Assembly (NCBI GenBank): GCA_012295275.1
Contig: CM022672.1
Span: 18,907,894 to 18,971,893, forward strand
DNA length: 64,000 nt
Direction: 5' to 3'
DNA from: Chrysomallon squamiferum
Taxonomy: Eukaryota > Mollusca > Gastropoda > Neomphalida > Peltospiridae
Part shown: positions 28,589 through 41,954 of the stretch, piece by piece
How the letters are laid out: each line of letters starts with the position of its first letter
Position numbering within the stretch: position 1 is the first letter of the stretch
Position numbers and translations under genes: made by a program
The notes under the pieces: generated by a model
Told to the model about the DNA's origin: nothing
Seen by the model: only the letters and a program-made list of their open reading frames with translations
Databases searched by the model: none

Positions 28589-28769
28589 TTATTATTAATT
28601 ACTTACCCCCCTCTTTCATTCTTTACGTAGTTTCATTCAAAGTTTCAAGACAAATTAAGATGCATGTAACAGATTTCATGATACTGATTGAAGATGCAGA
28701 GTGGCAGCTTCGGGTTTCACGTCATAATTACATATATATATTAGGATGATGTCTAACAATGGTTATTAT

Positions 28770-28986
<217 letters not shown>

Positions 28987-29707
28987 AAATATTAAATGTC
29001 CTCAGATGTATCTTTTATTATAGAATATTTTAATCTAACATCCTGTGTAAACAACACAGTTAAATAGTTAATTGTTTTGACTGGAAACGTGTGGCTGACT
29101 CTCTTTAAGAAATAAACTAATGACATAATCAATACTACAACAGTCACAACTGTTAGTAATTCAGTGCATGAGAGGAAGGAAATGGCGTTTGAAAATTCAG
29201 CTTTCCACTTCAGTCGACTGGGTCATCAGTGAAGATAGATTGAATTATTCAATTACAGTTGTATAGTGTTAGATTGTTAAATTGAATAAAACGTATGAGA
29301 ACAGTTCTTTTCGTTTTATGCAGTCAGGGTATGCCCTAATTTAATTCAGAGACTTCGAAATCTTTTTGAGAGAGTCCAAAAACTGAAGACAGTTTTATGA
29401 AAAAGCCTAAACAGTGTGTCATGAAATTATTATTTTAGGCAGCAGCAGAATTTTATTATTATTATTATTACTACTACTACTACTACTACTACTATTATTT
29501 TACTCATTTTTAAATACATATATTATCTGTGCACTTTTAAATCATTGTTAATATCTCTTAATGGCAACTATTTTCATTTCATTCTTAAAATTATTTTGAT
29601 GACAGCACCTACAGCTTGCCAACAATTTATTCCAGCAGCCAACTCGGATATTGGAAAGCTATCCATCCTCAGATTAACATCTTTAATACCAGTCTTCCAG
29701 CTCTCTT

Positions 29708-29848
<141 letters not shown>

Positions 29849-31090
29849 GTCTTAGCGTCTCTAAAAAAAAAAAAATAAAAAAAAAAATAAAAGAGCAACA
29901 TTTTAATTGGAGATCGCATTTTTGCAAAGACAAATAAAAAATTTAAAAAAAAAAACAAAAAAAAAAAAAAAAGAAGAATTGAAAAAAAGAAAAGAATAAT
30001 TTTATAAATTAAATAATAAATAAATAAAAAATTAATGGAAGAACTTATTTTTGCAAAGACATTTTTGCAAGATCCACCTGTAGACACTTACAGTCGAGTT
30101 CAGGGAGTGCTTTCTCAAACTGGCAGTGGTATACTGTGAACTATCCCTATCTGTTCTCGCCACGCGCTGTTGTTAATCTGGGAAACAGGAGTAATCACAT
30201 CCTCACCGTAAACGTACATATCTCGTTCCAAGGATGAATATATTAACGTTAGTTTCAAAATTTTACTGTGATTCCGTCTACCGCAGCGAAAAATATTTAA
30301 TAAAAATTATACCATATTATACATTTATATATATTTATTTTTAATGACTACAGTTTTCAAGGATTACATATTCAGCTGTGTGTGTATCATTCTGTGACGT
30401 TTTATATATAAAACTTTAATTTATGTAGCTTCTGGTATCCCAGTGACTGTATCGGAATAACCTTTGGCTCACTACTTAGAAATGCTGTCGATCACATGAT
30501 CTATTGTCTTCAGCACTCCCATTGGCCCATTTCCCATATCAAAAAGCGTTGATATGTGCTTGCACACCTGTGGGAAGGTAGTTAGTAAACGATTCCTTAA
30601 TGCTAATATAAAAGTTGAATACTATCGCTCATCAATCTCTGTGGTCCTTAAAAACCTGTTAATCCAGTTGACGAACAATAATGATAATAATCTCAAAATA
30701 GTGCTTAAGTATTCATGCATAAAAAGTAATCAGCTGGAAGTTCAAAGTTCATCAGACATATTTTTTCCACCTTTTCTGTTCTGTCATGGAATCCATACAG
30801 ACCTGTTTTTTTTTTTTGTCTTCATGCCAACAATTTTTAGACGGTAAATGAAAGAGCAATTTTCAGGCATTTTTCTGCTGGTTATTTATATTATTCTTTC
30901 ACTAAAAGGATGGTGTAAAGAATGACATTTTTAACATGTGCAGATTTAGGCAGTAGGTCTGAGGTTAGAGCATGAAAAGTCTGTTAAACTAATAATTTAA
31001 TAAGTCAACAATTAAACGTGATTTTTAATACTGATTAAAAAAGGTTTTGTTAACTTTACTTCCACACTTTAATAATATTAAAAATGAATA

Positions 31091-31116
31091 AAAAAAAAAA
31101 AAAAAAAAAAAAAAAT
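31091..31116. repeat. Poly(A) run
   Basis: An A homopolymer followed by A/T-rich AAAT units. No retroposed gene was recognised next to it. Confidence 0.85.
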
Positions 31117-31718
31117 AAAATAATAAAACAAATAAAAAATAAAATAAAATAAATAAAAAATGAAGGAAAAATAGTCTTGTAACCACAGAATTAATCTTTA
31201 GCTATTGATAAGTGACCTGAATATTTTCATTGATCTTTTCTCACAAGAGGGAAAGTCAAATGTCAGAGAAATCTATAAACACAAGTGAAAGTCTGGATTA
31301 TAAACTCTGTGTTACAACCAGTGACTACCGACAGCAGTTGGAAACTCATATATTTATGCCTTTGTATAGCAAACAGTAAATCCTGCATAATCTGTTATTA
31401 CATACATTGTAACATACATGTGTACATCAATACACACTGACATAAAATATTCATATAATGACTGTAAGAACCAAAACAAATAGCAGTTAATAAAAATAAA
31501 TTTATTTCATTACCCCGGTTTTTACAATGCTAAATCTGCTGACTGACATATAAATAAACGAAAATATACTGCTGCTCAATAAAATGTAACAAGATAACAA
31601 GAGATCTTTCAGATTCATATTCACACACACACACACATACACATATACTCTTGTATAAAATAATTTCTGCTGTAAGTTGTTTTACACTTCCAGAGTTATG
31701 GGACAATATTGGACCTTC

Positions 31719-31719
31719 C

Positions 31720-31781
<62 letters not shown>

Positions 31782-31784
31782 TAA
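31719..31784. repeat. (AAT)n microsatellite
   Basis: About 20 AAT units. Confidence 0.94.
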
Positions 31785-33591
31785 TAATTATAACTATAAT
31801 AATAATATATGAATCTGTTACATTTGACATAATATTTCTACAATCCCACTGAGGTGCTATATACATAAATATATTCCAAAACAGAGAACATAACAAAAAC
31901 TTAAAAAAACCTGTATGTTAATCAAATCCAGCTGAAATACAGTATGTTAATTATACATGAACACAAACAAGAACAACTTCATGCAAATGCACACATCAGA
32001 AACTAACATAAACAATGGTATTCAGTAATAAATGAGATATGTTACTGCATTTGTGCATATACACTCATGTACATAAATAAATGGATATGCAGACACATAT
32101 GAATGCATGCATGCACACACACAAATGGAACAGTTATCTGTTAACCAAAATCTTTGAGACCAAAATCTTCTGGGCTTTTTGTGAGGAAACCATTCAATTT
32201 CATACAATATATAACAATACAAGAAAAATTGTTTCTGACAATTTTAAGTTTTTGGATAATGGATTGTCGACCTATGAACTCATAATAAAAAATCTGTGAG
32301 ATGGGATTTATAGTTAATACAGTGGAGTGAAAGAGGTAAATAAAATGAACACATGTGACAGCACACTGTTCTGTGTAACAGATGTGACCTATACATGTTT
32401 GGTGAACAGAGATGTAAAGAGTGAAGTGGAAGATAAACTGTTAACAGAACTGTCGTTCAATTATTTCTGAAGTTACGTTTGTCTATAGTTCACCAAATAT
32501 GCTGCAGTTGTCAAAACAGACATTAGATTTTTTTTTTTTTTTTTACATACATTGGTAGGATGTAGTACAAAATTTTACTCAATAAGATATGGTATTTTGC
32601 AAGTCTGATAAGAACAAGTGGGGACATAGAGGTTAATGTATAAGAATGAAAAGGGTTAATTTACTTACTGCTTGTGTAACTTTATAATTTTTAGTCAGAT
32701 TATTAATTATAAATAAATAAGGATATAAAGGGTCAATTTTTCTTTGTGCATGTTTAAAAGTAGTTGATATAATAATTAATAATTTTTACTCGTGGCACTT
32801 AACTATAAATGAATAAAGATGTATAGGTTTAATTTATTTTCGTGTTAACGTGAAATTTATTTTCATTCAGAAGGCTTGTGATAGGATTTTTTTCTTAGTT
32901 TACTCTACACTTAAAACAGATAAACATGGGAAAAATTATGTGTCACAAAACACAACAAACAAAACAAGGTAACAAATTCCTTTAATACACAGAAAGAAAG
33001 GTAATTAATGGAAAATATCCAATACAACTAACAGCCATAATACAATCAATTCCCTCACATAAATAACCCCTGGATAATAATTTTGGTCTTATATTTTATA
33101 GTGAAAGACACAATAGGATAAAATTTACCTTGCCCTTTGATAACATTTTAAAACAACAAGAACAAATTGCATATTTCACTATTCAGGTAAAACTTCCATA
33201 ATACAGATCAACCAATAAATACTCCCCATTTGGTTAATTTATATATTACATATGTGGACATCAAATTAAATGAACTATTATTAAAAACAACATATATAAT
33301 ACATTCAGCAGTTTCCATTGTAAATCATTGGTAATACCTATTTTCATGCCGTTCATAAATTTCAGAAAGTTACTTCATATTCATTTCCTAATGGACACAA
33401 TAAATAAAAATAAATGCAATTCTATTTACCAGCTAATAATACTTTGTGCAAACAATGTGATCTAAGTGCAACCACATAAACTGTAATCACCATTAATTGT
33501 ATTTTAAACAATTCACAATAACTAACGAGTATTTATCTAAAGAGGGAAACAAAGTAAATACATAATAATAATAAAAATAACACAAATAAAA

Positions 33592-33592
33592 C

Positions 33593-33637
<45 letters not shown>
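33592..33637. repeat. (AAT)n microsatellite
   Basis: About 15 AAT units, followed at 33656-33675 by an A run. Confidence 0.93.
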
Positions 33638-33638
<1 letters not shown>

Positions 33639-34891
33639 CAAAAACAATATTTGTTAAAAAAAAAAAAAAAAAAAATAGTAATATAATTAAATCATTATCT
33701 TTAGTTCAAACAGTTAACTCTAGGGATCCAAAATTCAGCTACATCAGAAAGGATACTTATTAAGTTGCTACAAATCAAGGAAAAAATGTTAAGTTTTAAA
33801 TACAGGTAATGATATTCTTTAGATTTGGTATTGTAAGATTTCTTTAGAAAAACATAATGTTAGATTTTAAAAGTGTTTTTAAATAAGAACATAAAATACT
33901 AATGTAGAATGAGAGGAATGTTAATGGAATGACAAAAATAATGTGCATTTGTAACCACAAAAAAAGCATCTGCCACATAATGTGGTGGGCAACACCTACC
34001 CAGGGAATATTTTATATTACACTTTTACACTATGGATTTTAGTATTTAGTGGTCAAAACAGAAAACTTGTAATGAAGCAATTATATTGTTTCTATGATTA
34101 ATCTGAAAATAATAAGAAAATTATACATTTAAAATCTGTAATGGCCTATTTTACAATGCTAATATGGATTTCAATTAAAAATTCATAGTATTAACCAAAT
34201 GAAAAAAAAAATGAATTAATATATCATAAAAGAAAATCTCAAAAATTATATTTGGTGTAGTCGTCACAGTCAGTGATTTGACTGGAAACTAAACAGTAAT
34301 TTCATTTATCTCTAACTTCAACTTCTAATAAATTGTAAAAATAAAAAATAAAAATAAAAAAAAAATTAAAATCAAAATTAAAACAAAAATAAAAATGCAA
34401 ACAGCAAAATAAATTTTAAAAAAAAGGATGATAAAAAATAACAACTAAAAACACTAACTCTTAACAGTAAAATATAGTAAACTCTCTGAAATATTGCATA
34501 GAATAAATTTTCTCTGCATATGGTTAAATATATAATAATGAAAAATTGACTCAACTAAACAAAATGATTCAGAATTATTCATATAGAGCTGTTAGCATTT
34601 ATATACAAACAGATCAGTTCTTTTAATCAGAATTTATCTTACTTCAGAACAACTGGTCACTTCAACCCGCAACTTTTCAGCAAGAACAAAAATAATTTTG
34701 ATAATTTTGAATTGTTTTTTATAGTATCCTAATCTGAAGTTATTATTATCTTTGATATGTCTGACAAATCAACACATACGAGAAAAGTTGAAGTAGACAT
34801 TCTACAGCTATAAACTCACAAATAATGAATGAGCACTCAACATTCTGTTATCTTTTAATACTTGTATACACTCCAGCATGTGAACATGCTG

Positions 34892-34892
<1 letters not shown>

Positions 34893-34943
<51 letters not shown>
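34893..34943. repeat. (CA)n microsatellite
   Basis: About 25 CA units, roughly 550 bp beyond the ENTPD stop codon in the sense of that gene. It may lie in its 3' untranslated region. Confidence 0.94.
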
Positions 34944-34947
<4 letters not shown>

Positions 34948-35491
34948 CAACCACTGTAAAATAATTTAATACCAATTTTATAAATAACATAAATGCATTT
35001 TATCAGAATGATTTTCACAGATCTTGTAAGTTTTCTAAAGTTATTAAACATCCAGTGTAACTATTTATTTTGTTTTCTAGATGCGTTTCTTTTGGCATTT
35101 TATGAGCTTTCTGCATGTATTTTACAAGTATGTACATGTAACATTTTGAGGGTAATATATTAAAAATTCACTCATATATATATACAGACACACATATACA
35201 CTACAGTACGTACATCATCAATATGTATTTCACATTTCACATGGATATTCTCACCAATATATGCTTCCAGACATAAATAACCCCACTTCTTTTGTAGTCC
35301 ATGGCACAAAGTTGTTTTCTGATATGGCAGAAACTATTTCTGATATATTTTCAGAAACTTTCATGCCTGCCTGACTGCAGCACATCAGAATTCCTTATAA
35401 ACTAAAATATTTACCTCATTGTAGTGTACATTATATATAAAGATATAAAACCACTGTAAAAATTTAAACCAGCTCCTATACACAAGTAACA

Positions 35492-37196
35492 TTATGCATT
35501 CCTGTCATTGTATATATATCCTGTAGTCCTTATTCCTTGCTCCATTTGATCTTCGTCAATCATCAGATATGACATTGATGGGACTGAGGGCAAGTCTTTT
35601 CGCCTTGGACACAGACGAAGGTGGCGAATGTAAAGACAAATGGCTGCTATGACAATCACGAAGCAGAGAAGAATGAGGTACTCGTTATTTAACACACTGT
35701 ACCATGGATGGTACGTTCCTTCAGTGTGCGTTATGGCACGATGTCTTTCAATATCTCTGCAAAACATACAGCAGCTTCATTAAGTAAATTTGTTTCGATA
35801 CAGTACAAGTAAAACAAGGGGAAAAAAATGGAAGTAAAACAAATTTTTTTTTTTTTTTTTAACAGGATTTTGTCTTTCATAAAAATACAGCAACTGTTAA
35901 ACTGATATTATCATTTTGAAACCTAAAATATGACTTGAAGTTCTATTATTTTACACCAGAACAATAAAATTAATATCTCATTACAAACTTCTGCCATCTA
36001 ATTTGTCTATCTAAATAATGTGAAAAATGTTTAAAAAAACCCAACCTTTTTCAAAAGAATTTCTTAAGTGAAGATTACTGCTAACTGTAAAATTTTTTTT
36101 TTTTTTTTTTTTTTTAATGTACACAAATTTGCTGCATCTTGGTGTATTTATTAATGACTGAATTAAAACAGATACTAACAAACACTTAAGATTTTATTAT
36201 GTACATTATCACTGTATTAGTACTTCACTAAATTCACACCCACATTACATTAAAAATAACCCACCGTAATGGTATATATTTAGTACGATATATCAGAGCT
36301 CCAAGAGTCCACTGAATATCTTTATTGTTGATCAGTTGTGCAGACTGAAGGTGCTCATAGGACTTGGGGAATTTAAAACCTTTGTGGAAAACAGTGGTCA
36401 TCCAGGCTGATTTGAAACACTGGTATCTATAAATGTATACAGCAGTTTTATTTATTACAGAAACAAAACAGTCATCTTTGTCAAGCACAATAAATAAAAC
36501 AGAACCTTAACACATATATATTTGTTCACCATAGATATCCTTTTAGATGAATATAAAATTAAAAGAAAGATCTAATTACTTCTTTATAATATTTAAATGG
36601 CAATATGCAAAGATGCTTTATGTCCTGTGAAAATTTGCATTTTTGTATTTTAATAAAAAAATATTGAGTTATTCTTTACACTCATTCAGTTATAATTTAG
36701 TAATAGCAATTTGTACATTTTTGAAAAAGCCAGTACAAAACAAAATGAATTCACAGTCATTTACCTTGATGAAAACAAAATGGCCAAAATGCCACATAAT
36801 GTGATTATAAAGGAATAAAACCAATTTTCAGGTTAATTATTAGTGGTTAGTTATATTTAAGAAGGTAATCACAGTAGTGATAATTTGTTTATATTAGTGA
36901 TATCAGTGATCACTTACTTAAATCTGGCTTCATCAGCCTTTTGATACAGTTTTCTGTTATACCATTTACTTAAAGTGGCCCAATCAGTTTTACAGAATGA
37001 CTGAAAATATAAAAGTTTTATTTGTAAAAATAAATGTTTTCCACAGATTTTGAAATATTTCTTAAATTACAGTATTCATCTCAAAACAATGTAGTTCTCT
37101 AAACCTTAAATAATGTTTTAAATAAGACTATATTAAATATTAAAAAAACATTAATTCCATACTCTGGTTCTGAGCAACATTTTCACACACTACAAT

Positions 37197-37227
<31 letters not shown>

Positions 37228-38696
37228 AAGAGAAATAAACAAGAAATGTGCATAAAACCAAAAACAACAACAAAATATCAAATTAAACAGAATTCCAAAA
37301 AGAATAAAGGAAAGAAAAAAAGAAATAATAACAATAATAAACCGACCTTTGCACTTTGCTCAAACTTGTCATAACTGTACTTTCCTCCCATCCTGAAAAC
37401 ATCTTCCATGGTGTACCAGAACTCAGAAAAACCGTAAAATGAAGATCGGGTGTAATCAATTTCTGGCTGGCTGACACCGTTCATGGAACAAGGAGCTTTC
37501 TCACAGGGAACTGATAAATTCAATAGAGGACTTAACGACTGTTTACAGGTGTCAAAATCCCCGTTCCAACAAAATAATGTTTTCGTCCTTGTTCATCTTC
37601 ACTCTTCAGAGGCATGTCTTTGGGTAGACAAGGGTCGGAGATAGGTCGACTGATGTTCATTGAAGAACTGAAGCATTGTAAAAACTAATCATCAGTATTT
37701 GTTTTAAAAAAAAAAGGATTGAAAGAATTATCTTCAACTATACCTCTAGTATTAGATGTTAATAATTAAATAATGTATTTCACAAATTATAAAGATATGA
37801 AAGACAAAACAGATTAGGTCAACTCAGTAGCAATCAGTCATAAAGATCTTTAATTTAAGAAGCTCCTTGCAAAGTCAGAGCACATATGATGCCAGTCAAG
37901 AGGCACAGCTCCTCCTGTGTGTGTCTGTGTCTATGTGTGCATAAATGTGTCTGCATGCATATATTGTATTTTCAATTTATTTATTATTTTGACAATAACA
38001 TTTCTCTAGTATTTATCATTTTATTTTACTTTTCCTGCCACAGATCATGTCATTAACCTGGTAAACATTCATTTCAGAAAAGAAGAATAGTTAATTTCAA
38101 ACCTTTGTGTTGTTTCAGTGCTTTTCACCAATAATTCTTCATATCTATCTCTGGCAGAGTTGGCACCAAATCCAAGAAACGTTGTCACATAAACTACATA
38201 GGTGTGCTCAATGTCTGCGTCTTGACATCCTAAGTTAATTTCAGCCATTAGATGTTTGGGCAGATTTGGCTGCAGACCACAAAATAGATAATATTAGAAT
38301 TTAATCTACCAAGAACTGATTTCAAATGTTTCAAAATAATTAAATGAAGGATCGGAAATATTTAAAATCAAATAAACATGTTACAGTTATAAATATGTTT
38401 ATGAAAAATAAGTTCTCAAAATATTTGAAACTCATGTGTATTTGTATATTATTATAATCACAATAAATAAAAAATAAAAAATAAAATATTTATTCTGAAA
38501 AATTTAAATTTATATTTTTATATGATATTAACTTTTTTCTTTTGCTCTTCAACATTCATCTATATTATAATACACTTTATTAAGTTTTTCCTTCTTTCTT
38601 TTCTAGGAAGAACTCCTATTATTATATCTATTTTATTTTGTACTTTTCATGACATAATTTGAAAAAAAAAAATAAATAAAAATAAAAATACACAGA

Positions 38697-38742
<46 letters not shown>

Positions 38743-41576
38743 GTAAAAACTCCCATTAATTAAATAAAAATAAACTGATAATAATAATAATAATAATAAT
38801 AATAATAGTCTCTTAAGAAATAAGATTTCAGTTATAAACAATTATTCTATTTAAAATTTATTTTTTAAATATTTTTTACACACACCTCATTTAAAACTTC
38901 AAATGCTATCTGCACTGATCCACCACCCATGTCAATCATTCCCACTGTCCTGCGACGAATGTGAGTTTTTCCTTCACTACCAGGCAACCTGACACTGACA
39001 AGAGGAAAATCTTGAAAACAGAAAAAAAAAAAATATATATATATATATATAAATATAAAGTATAAATTATAAAATAATAAATTATAATTTATAAAAAAAT
39101 TAATTTTATTTATTTTTAATAAAAAATAAAATAAATAAATAAATATTAACAATAAAAAAACTAAACAAAGTAATAAAAAATCCTCCTCTCAAAACACACA
39201 CAATTCTTTTAAAATAAATATATTTTTTATATGTCAGTAACTAGTGATCAAATCTATGATCATACAAATTACAGTTAAAATCTATTAGATGACTGCCATT
39301 TTTAAAACAGTGTTATGGGTTTTTCTATAAACCACTCTTACATATTATCTAGTTTACTGAAAGGATGTAGTTGTAGTTCATTGTCTAAGATATGTTACAT
39401 AACAGGATCAAACCTCCAAATATATTGTATTATATTTTATTAACAAGGCCCTGACATATACTTTCCCATCTACAGGAAGGTGCATGAAAAAAAATATCCT
39501 TGCCATAAGTTATTAAAAGTAGCCTGTGGCAGTGGTTTTCTCTCATATCATCATTTTATAAAAACCGTATATTTAACATATAACCTAATTAAAATGTGAT
39601 AAATAACTTTCCTTCAAATGTAAACCACAAAACATGGCTTTTGATTCAGCAGTTAGAACAGGAAATAGCATCAAAAGGGCTCTGTGATTTCTTCAGGCAA
39701 GATATAATAAGATTAACAGCTGGTTCCTTAATGAAGAAGTTTTGTTTTCAGCTTACCTGATGCACCATGTGAAAACCTTTCTAGGATGTAATTGACAGCT
39801 ATCCATGCGTATACACCTTCCATCTTGCCACTGATAACTTCAAAATGGTTCTCAGCAACATGAAAATCAAACAGTTTGGGAATGTCTGTGAGCAAATCAT
39901 TCAGAATAGCTTGCTGGGCTCTGTGAAAATATATTGTAATGTAAATTAAAAACAAAAATACACTGACATGACCAAAACCTAAAGGAGAATGCAACATATA
40001 ATAATAATAACAACAACAAAAATAATAATTTTATCAGTCATTCATGTGAAACTTTTGTATTATTTTTTAACTCATTCAAGTTTTAGCAAAAAAAAAAAAT
40101 AAAATAAAATAAAAAGAAAAGAATAAAAAAAAAAAAAAAAACTTTATTTTAATGATTTTAATCTGTATCAGTCTTATTACTAATGTGATCAAATCCAGTA
40201 ATTCAAAATTAATTTGATTATCAGTACTGTTTTTTCTGTTCCACCAATACATTTCATCATGTAGTCAGACTATGTCTGTATGAACTGACATTAATATGGC
40301 TTAATTAAGTTAAAACAGTGTTACATTTCACTTACTTTTTAGGAATCATTCTCATGCCTGCAGTTGCCAAGATGTAGAGCAATGTTTCTTTGTGCTGTGC
40401 TTTTGGGATATACTTTGATGCAAACTCTAATAATGGTCGAATATGTTCACTAGCATCATGTGGTTTGTCCTCCAATTCGGAAATACCTGTTTAAACAAAT
40501 GTTCATCTTTAAACATTTATGCTTTTCAGCTGCAAGTATAGATATACATATATAAATATCCATCTATTTATCTATAGGCCTATATCCACACACACACTCA
40601 CCATGTATATATATATATATTTAAAAAAAAAAAAAAAATAAATAACAAAAAAAAAAAAAAAAATGATATTAGTGAAAAGTAAAAACATCACAGATGAGCT
40701 ATTCTTTTATTAAAATAATAAACTCTTACATCTTTATGTCTGATTGCAAACTACACTTTATTGATAGTCTATTGGTAATTTACAATCTCAGCTCAGAGGA
40801 AAAACTGTATACTGTATTTACCTGGTGTCACCTTCTTCATAACCAGATGTTCATTTTCATCTTTTAATTGCTGTATGTTCAACAGTTCTCTAGGATTTCC
40901 AGAATGTGGAGGCCAAAAGTAGACATAAACTCTGCTACCACTACTTCCACAGTCGATGACAATTCCATAATGTAGACTTTTTGTGGCCTTTTGATTGAGT
41001 GAGTTATCGTCAGTGTCAGTCCTAGACCAATTATTTGATATACTAAGAGTCACTGCGGATACAAACAATACTAAAAGCCCAATGAATATCAGTACTACCA
41101 GAATCTTCATCTTTATCGTCAAAGTTTGAAACAGCATCAACTTAGAGCATGGCCAGACAAAATAAATTCTAAAATAAAATTGTACAATTAGTTTGCTTAA
41201 TACATAAATACATATAATTCTGTCAAGACTTTTTTTTTTATTTTATTTATTTATAAAGTTTGTAATATCTGTAAAAGTATAATAAAAGATTAGACGAATA
41301 GTGTCCAAGGGTATTTTCATACACTAATACTATTACAAGTATTAGTAATAGTAGTAATACAGATTATGATCTTGAACTAAACCGATTTAACTTTAGAATA
41401 AGAGAGTATTCTTATAATATTATTTTATAATTGCATAACAAATATAATATTTACTTAATATAATTAAATACATTATCAATTATAATAAATTAATTTATCA
41501 ATTTCTAATTTCATACGATAATCATGATCTTCTTATTTCATTATGATTATTAACTTAATTAAATGTACCTTGCCAT
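35492..41576 (-). CDS. ENTPD4/7-like: Ectonucleoside triphosphate diphosphohydrolase of the ENTPD4/ENTPD7 type
   Basis: Ten coding exons join in phase: 41569-41576, 40822-41168, 40336-40486, 39757-39920, 38886-39010, 38103-38269, 37347-37667, 36918-37000, 36265-36426 and 35492-35756. Exon 7 needs one extra base. About 597 residues result, close to human ENTPD4 and ENTPD7. Apyrase conserved regions are visible: DCGSSGSR (about 75-82), LATAGMRM (158-165), SGKMEGVYAW (199-208), GMIDMGGGSVQIAFE (247-261) and FYGFSEFWY (398-406). One membrane helix lies at about 24-46 and another near the C-terminus (YLILLCFVIVIAAICLYI), giving the two-anchor topology of Golgi/lysosomal family members that hydrolyse UDP and other nucleotides. 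The first exon holds only ATG GCA AG. The resulting MARI start matches the MARI/MGRI start of the vertebrate proteins. An in-frame ATG 17 codons upstream (41627) is a less likely start. Exon 7 has a frameshift at a G run at 37559-37562. Confidence 0.93.
37200..37228. repeat. (CAA)n microsatellite
   Basis: About nine CAA units in an ENTPD intron. Confidence 0.9.
38697..38806. repeat. Two (AAT)n microsatellites
   Basis: AAT runs at about 38697-38742 and 38778-38806, in the ENTPD intron between exons 5 and 6. Confidence 0.92.
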
Positions 41577-41954
41577 GTTGTGGAAGCAGCAGGAGCAGCC
41601 GCTTCCACTTAACACGATATCTTTCATAAAATATACACTTGAATTAAATCATGTTATTTATTTTAATTTAAAAAATAATTATAATATACAAAATAGTATT
41701 AATAGAATTGCCACACAACCCGGTTTACGTAAGAACTCTGGCGGAACCGGAAATGTTATGTTGTACGTTATTCTAACTGTTATTTGCGACATGAATTCCA
41801 AACATAGTTGTATTTATTGAGATTATTCTTAGCATAATTTTACTATAATGAAATTTAGCTTTAAACAGACATAATTTAATCACCAAACTTAATCAAATAT
41901 TATCTTCTACAATTTTAATATTTTACAACAACTGTAAACAAATTCAAAAACAAA
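41577..41954. promoter_or_regulatory. Bidirectional promoter region between ENTPD and BNIP1/Sec20
   Basis: The two start codons face away from each other, with 378 bp between them that include both 5' untranslated regions. A less AT-rich patch at 41710-41755 contains GCGGAACCGGAAAT. It includes the ETS-type core ACCGGAA at 41746-41752 and a second GGAA just upstream. ETS/GABP sites are known to be common in bidirectional housekeeping promoters. Start sites and sharing are inferred from the geometry only. Confidence 0.6.

Noticed and set aside
41137-41168. Apparent frame break between ENTPD exons 1 and 2
   Set aside because: On re-reading, the TTTT run at this point puts exon 1 (ATG GCA AG) in frame with exon 2, so there is no lesion here.
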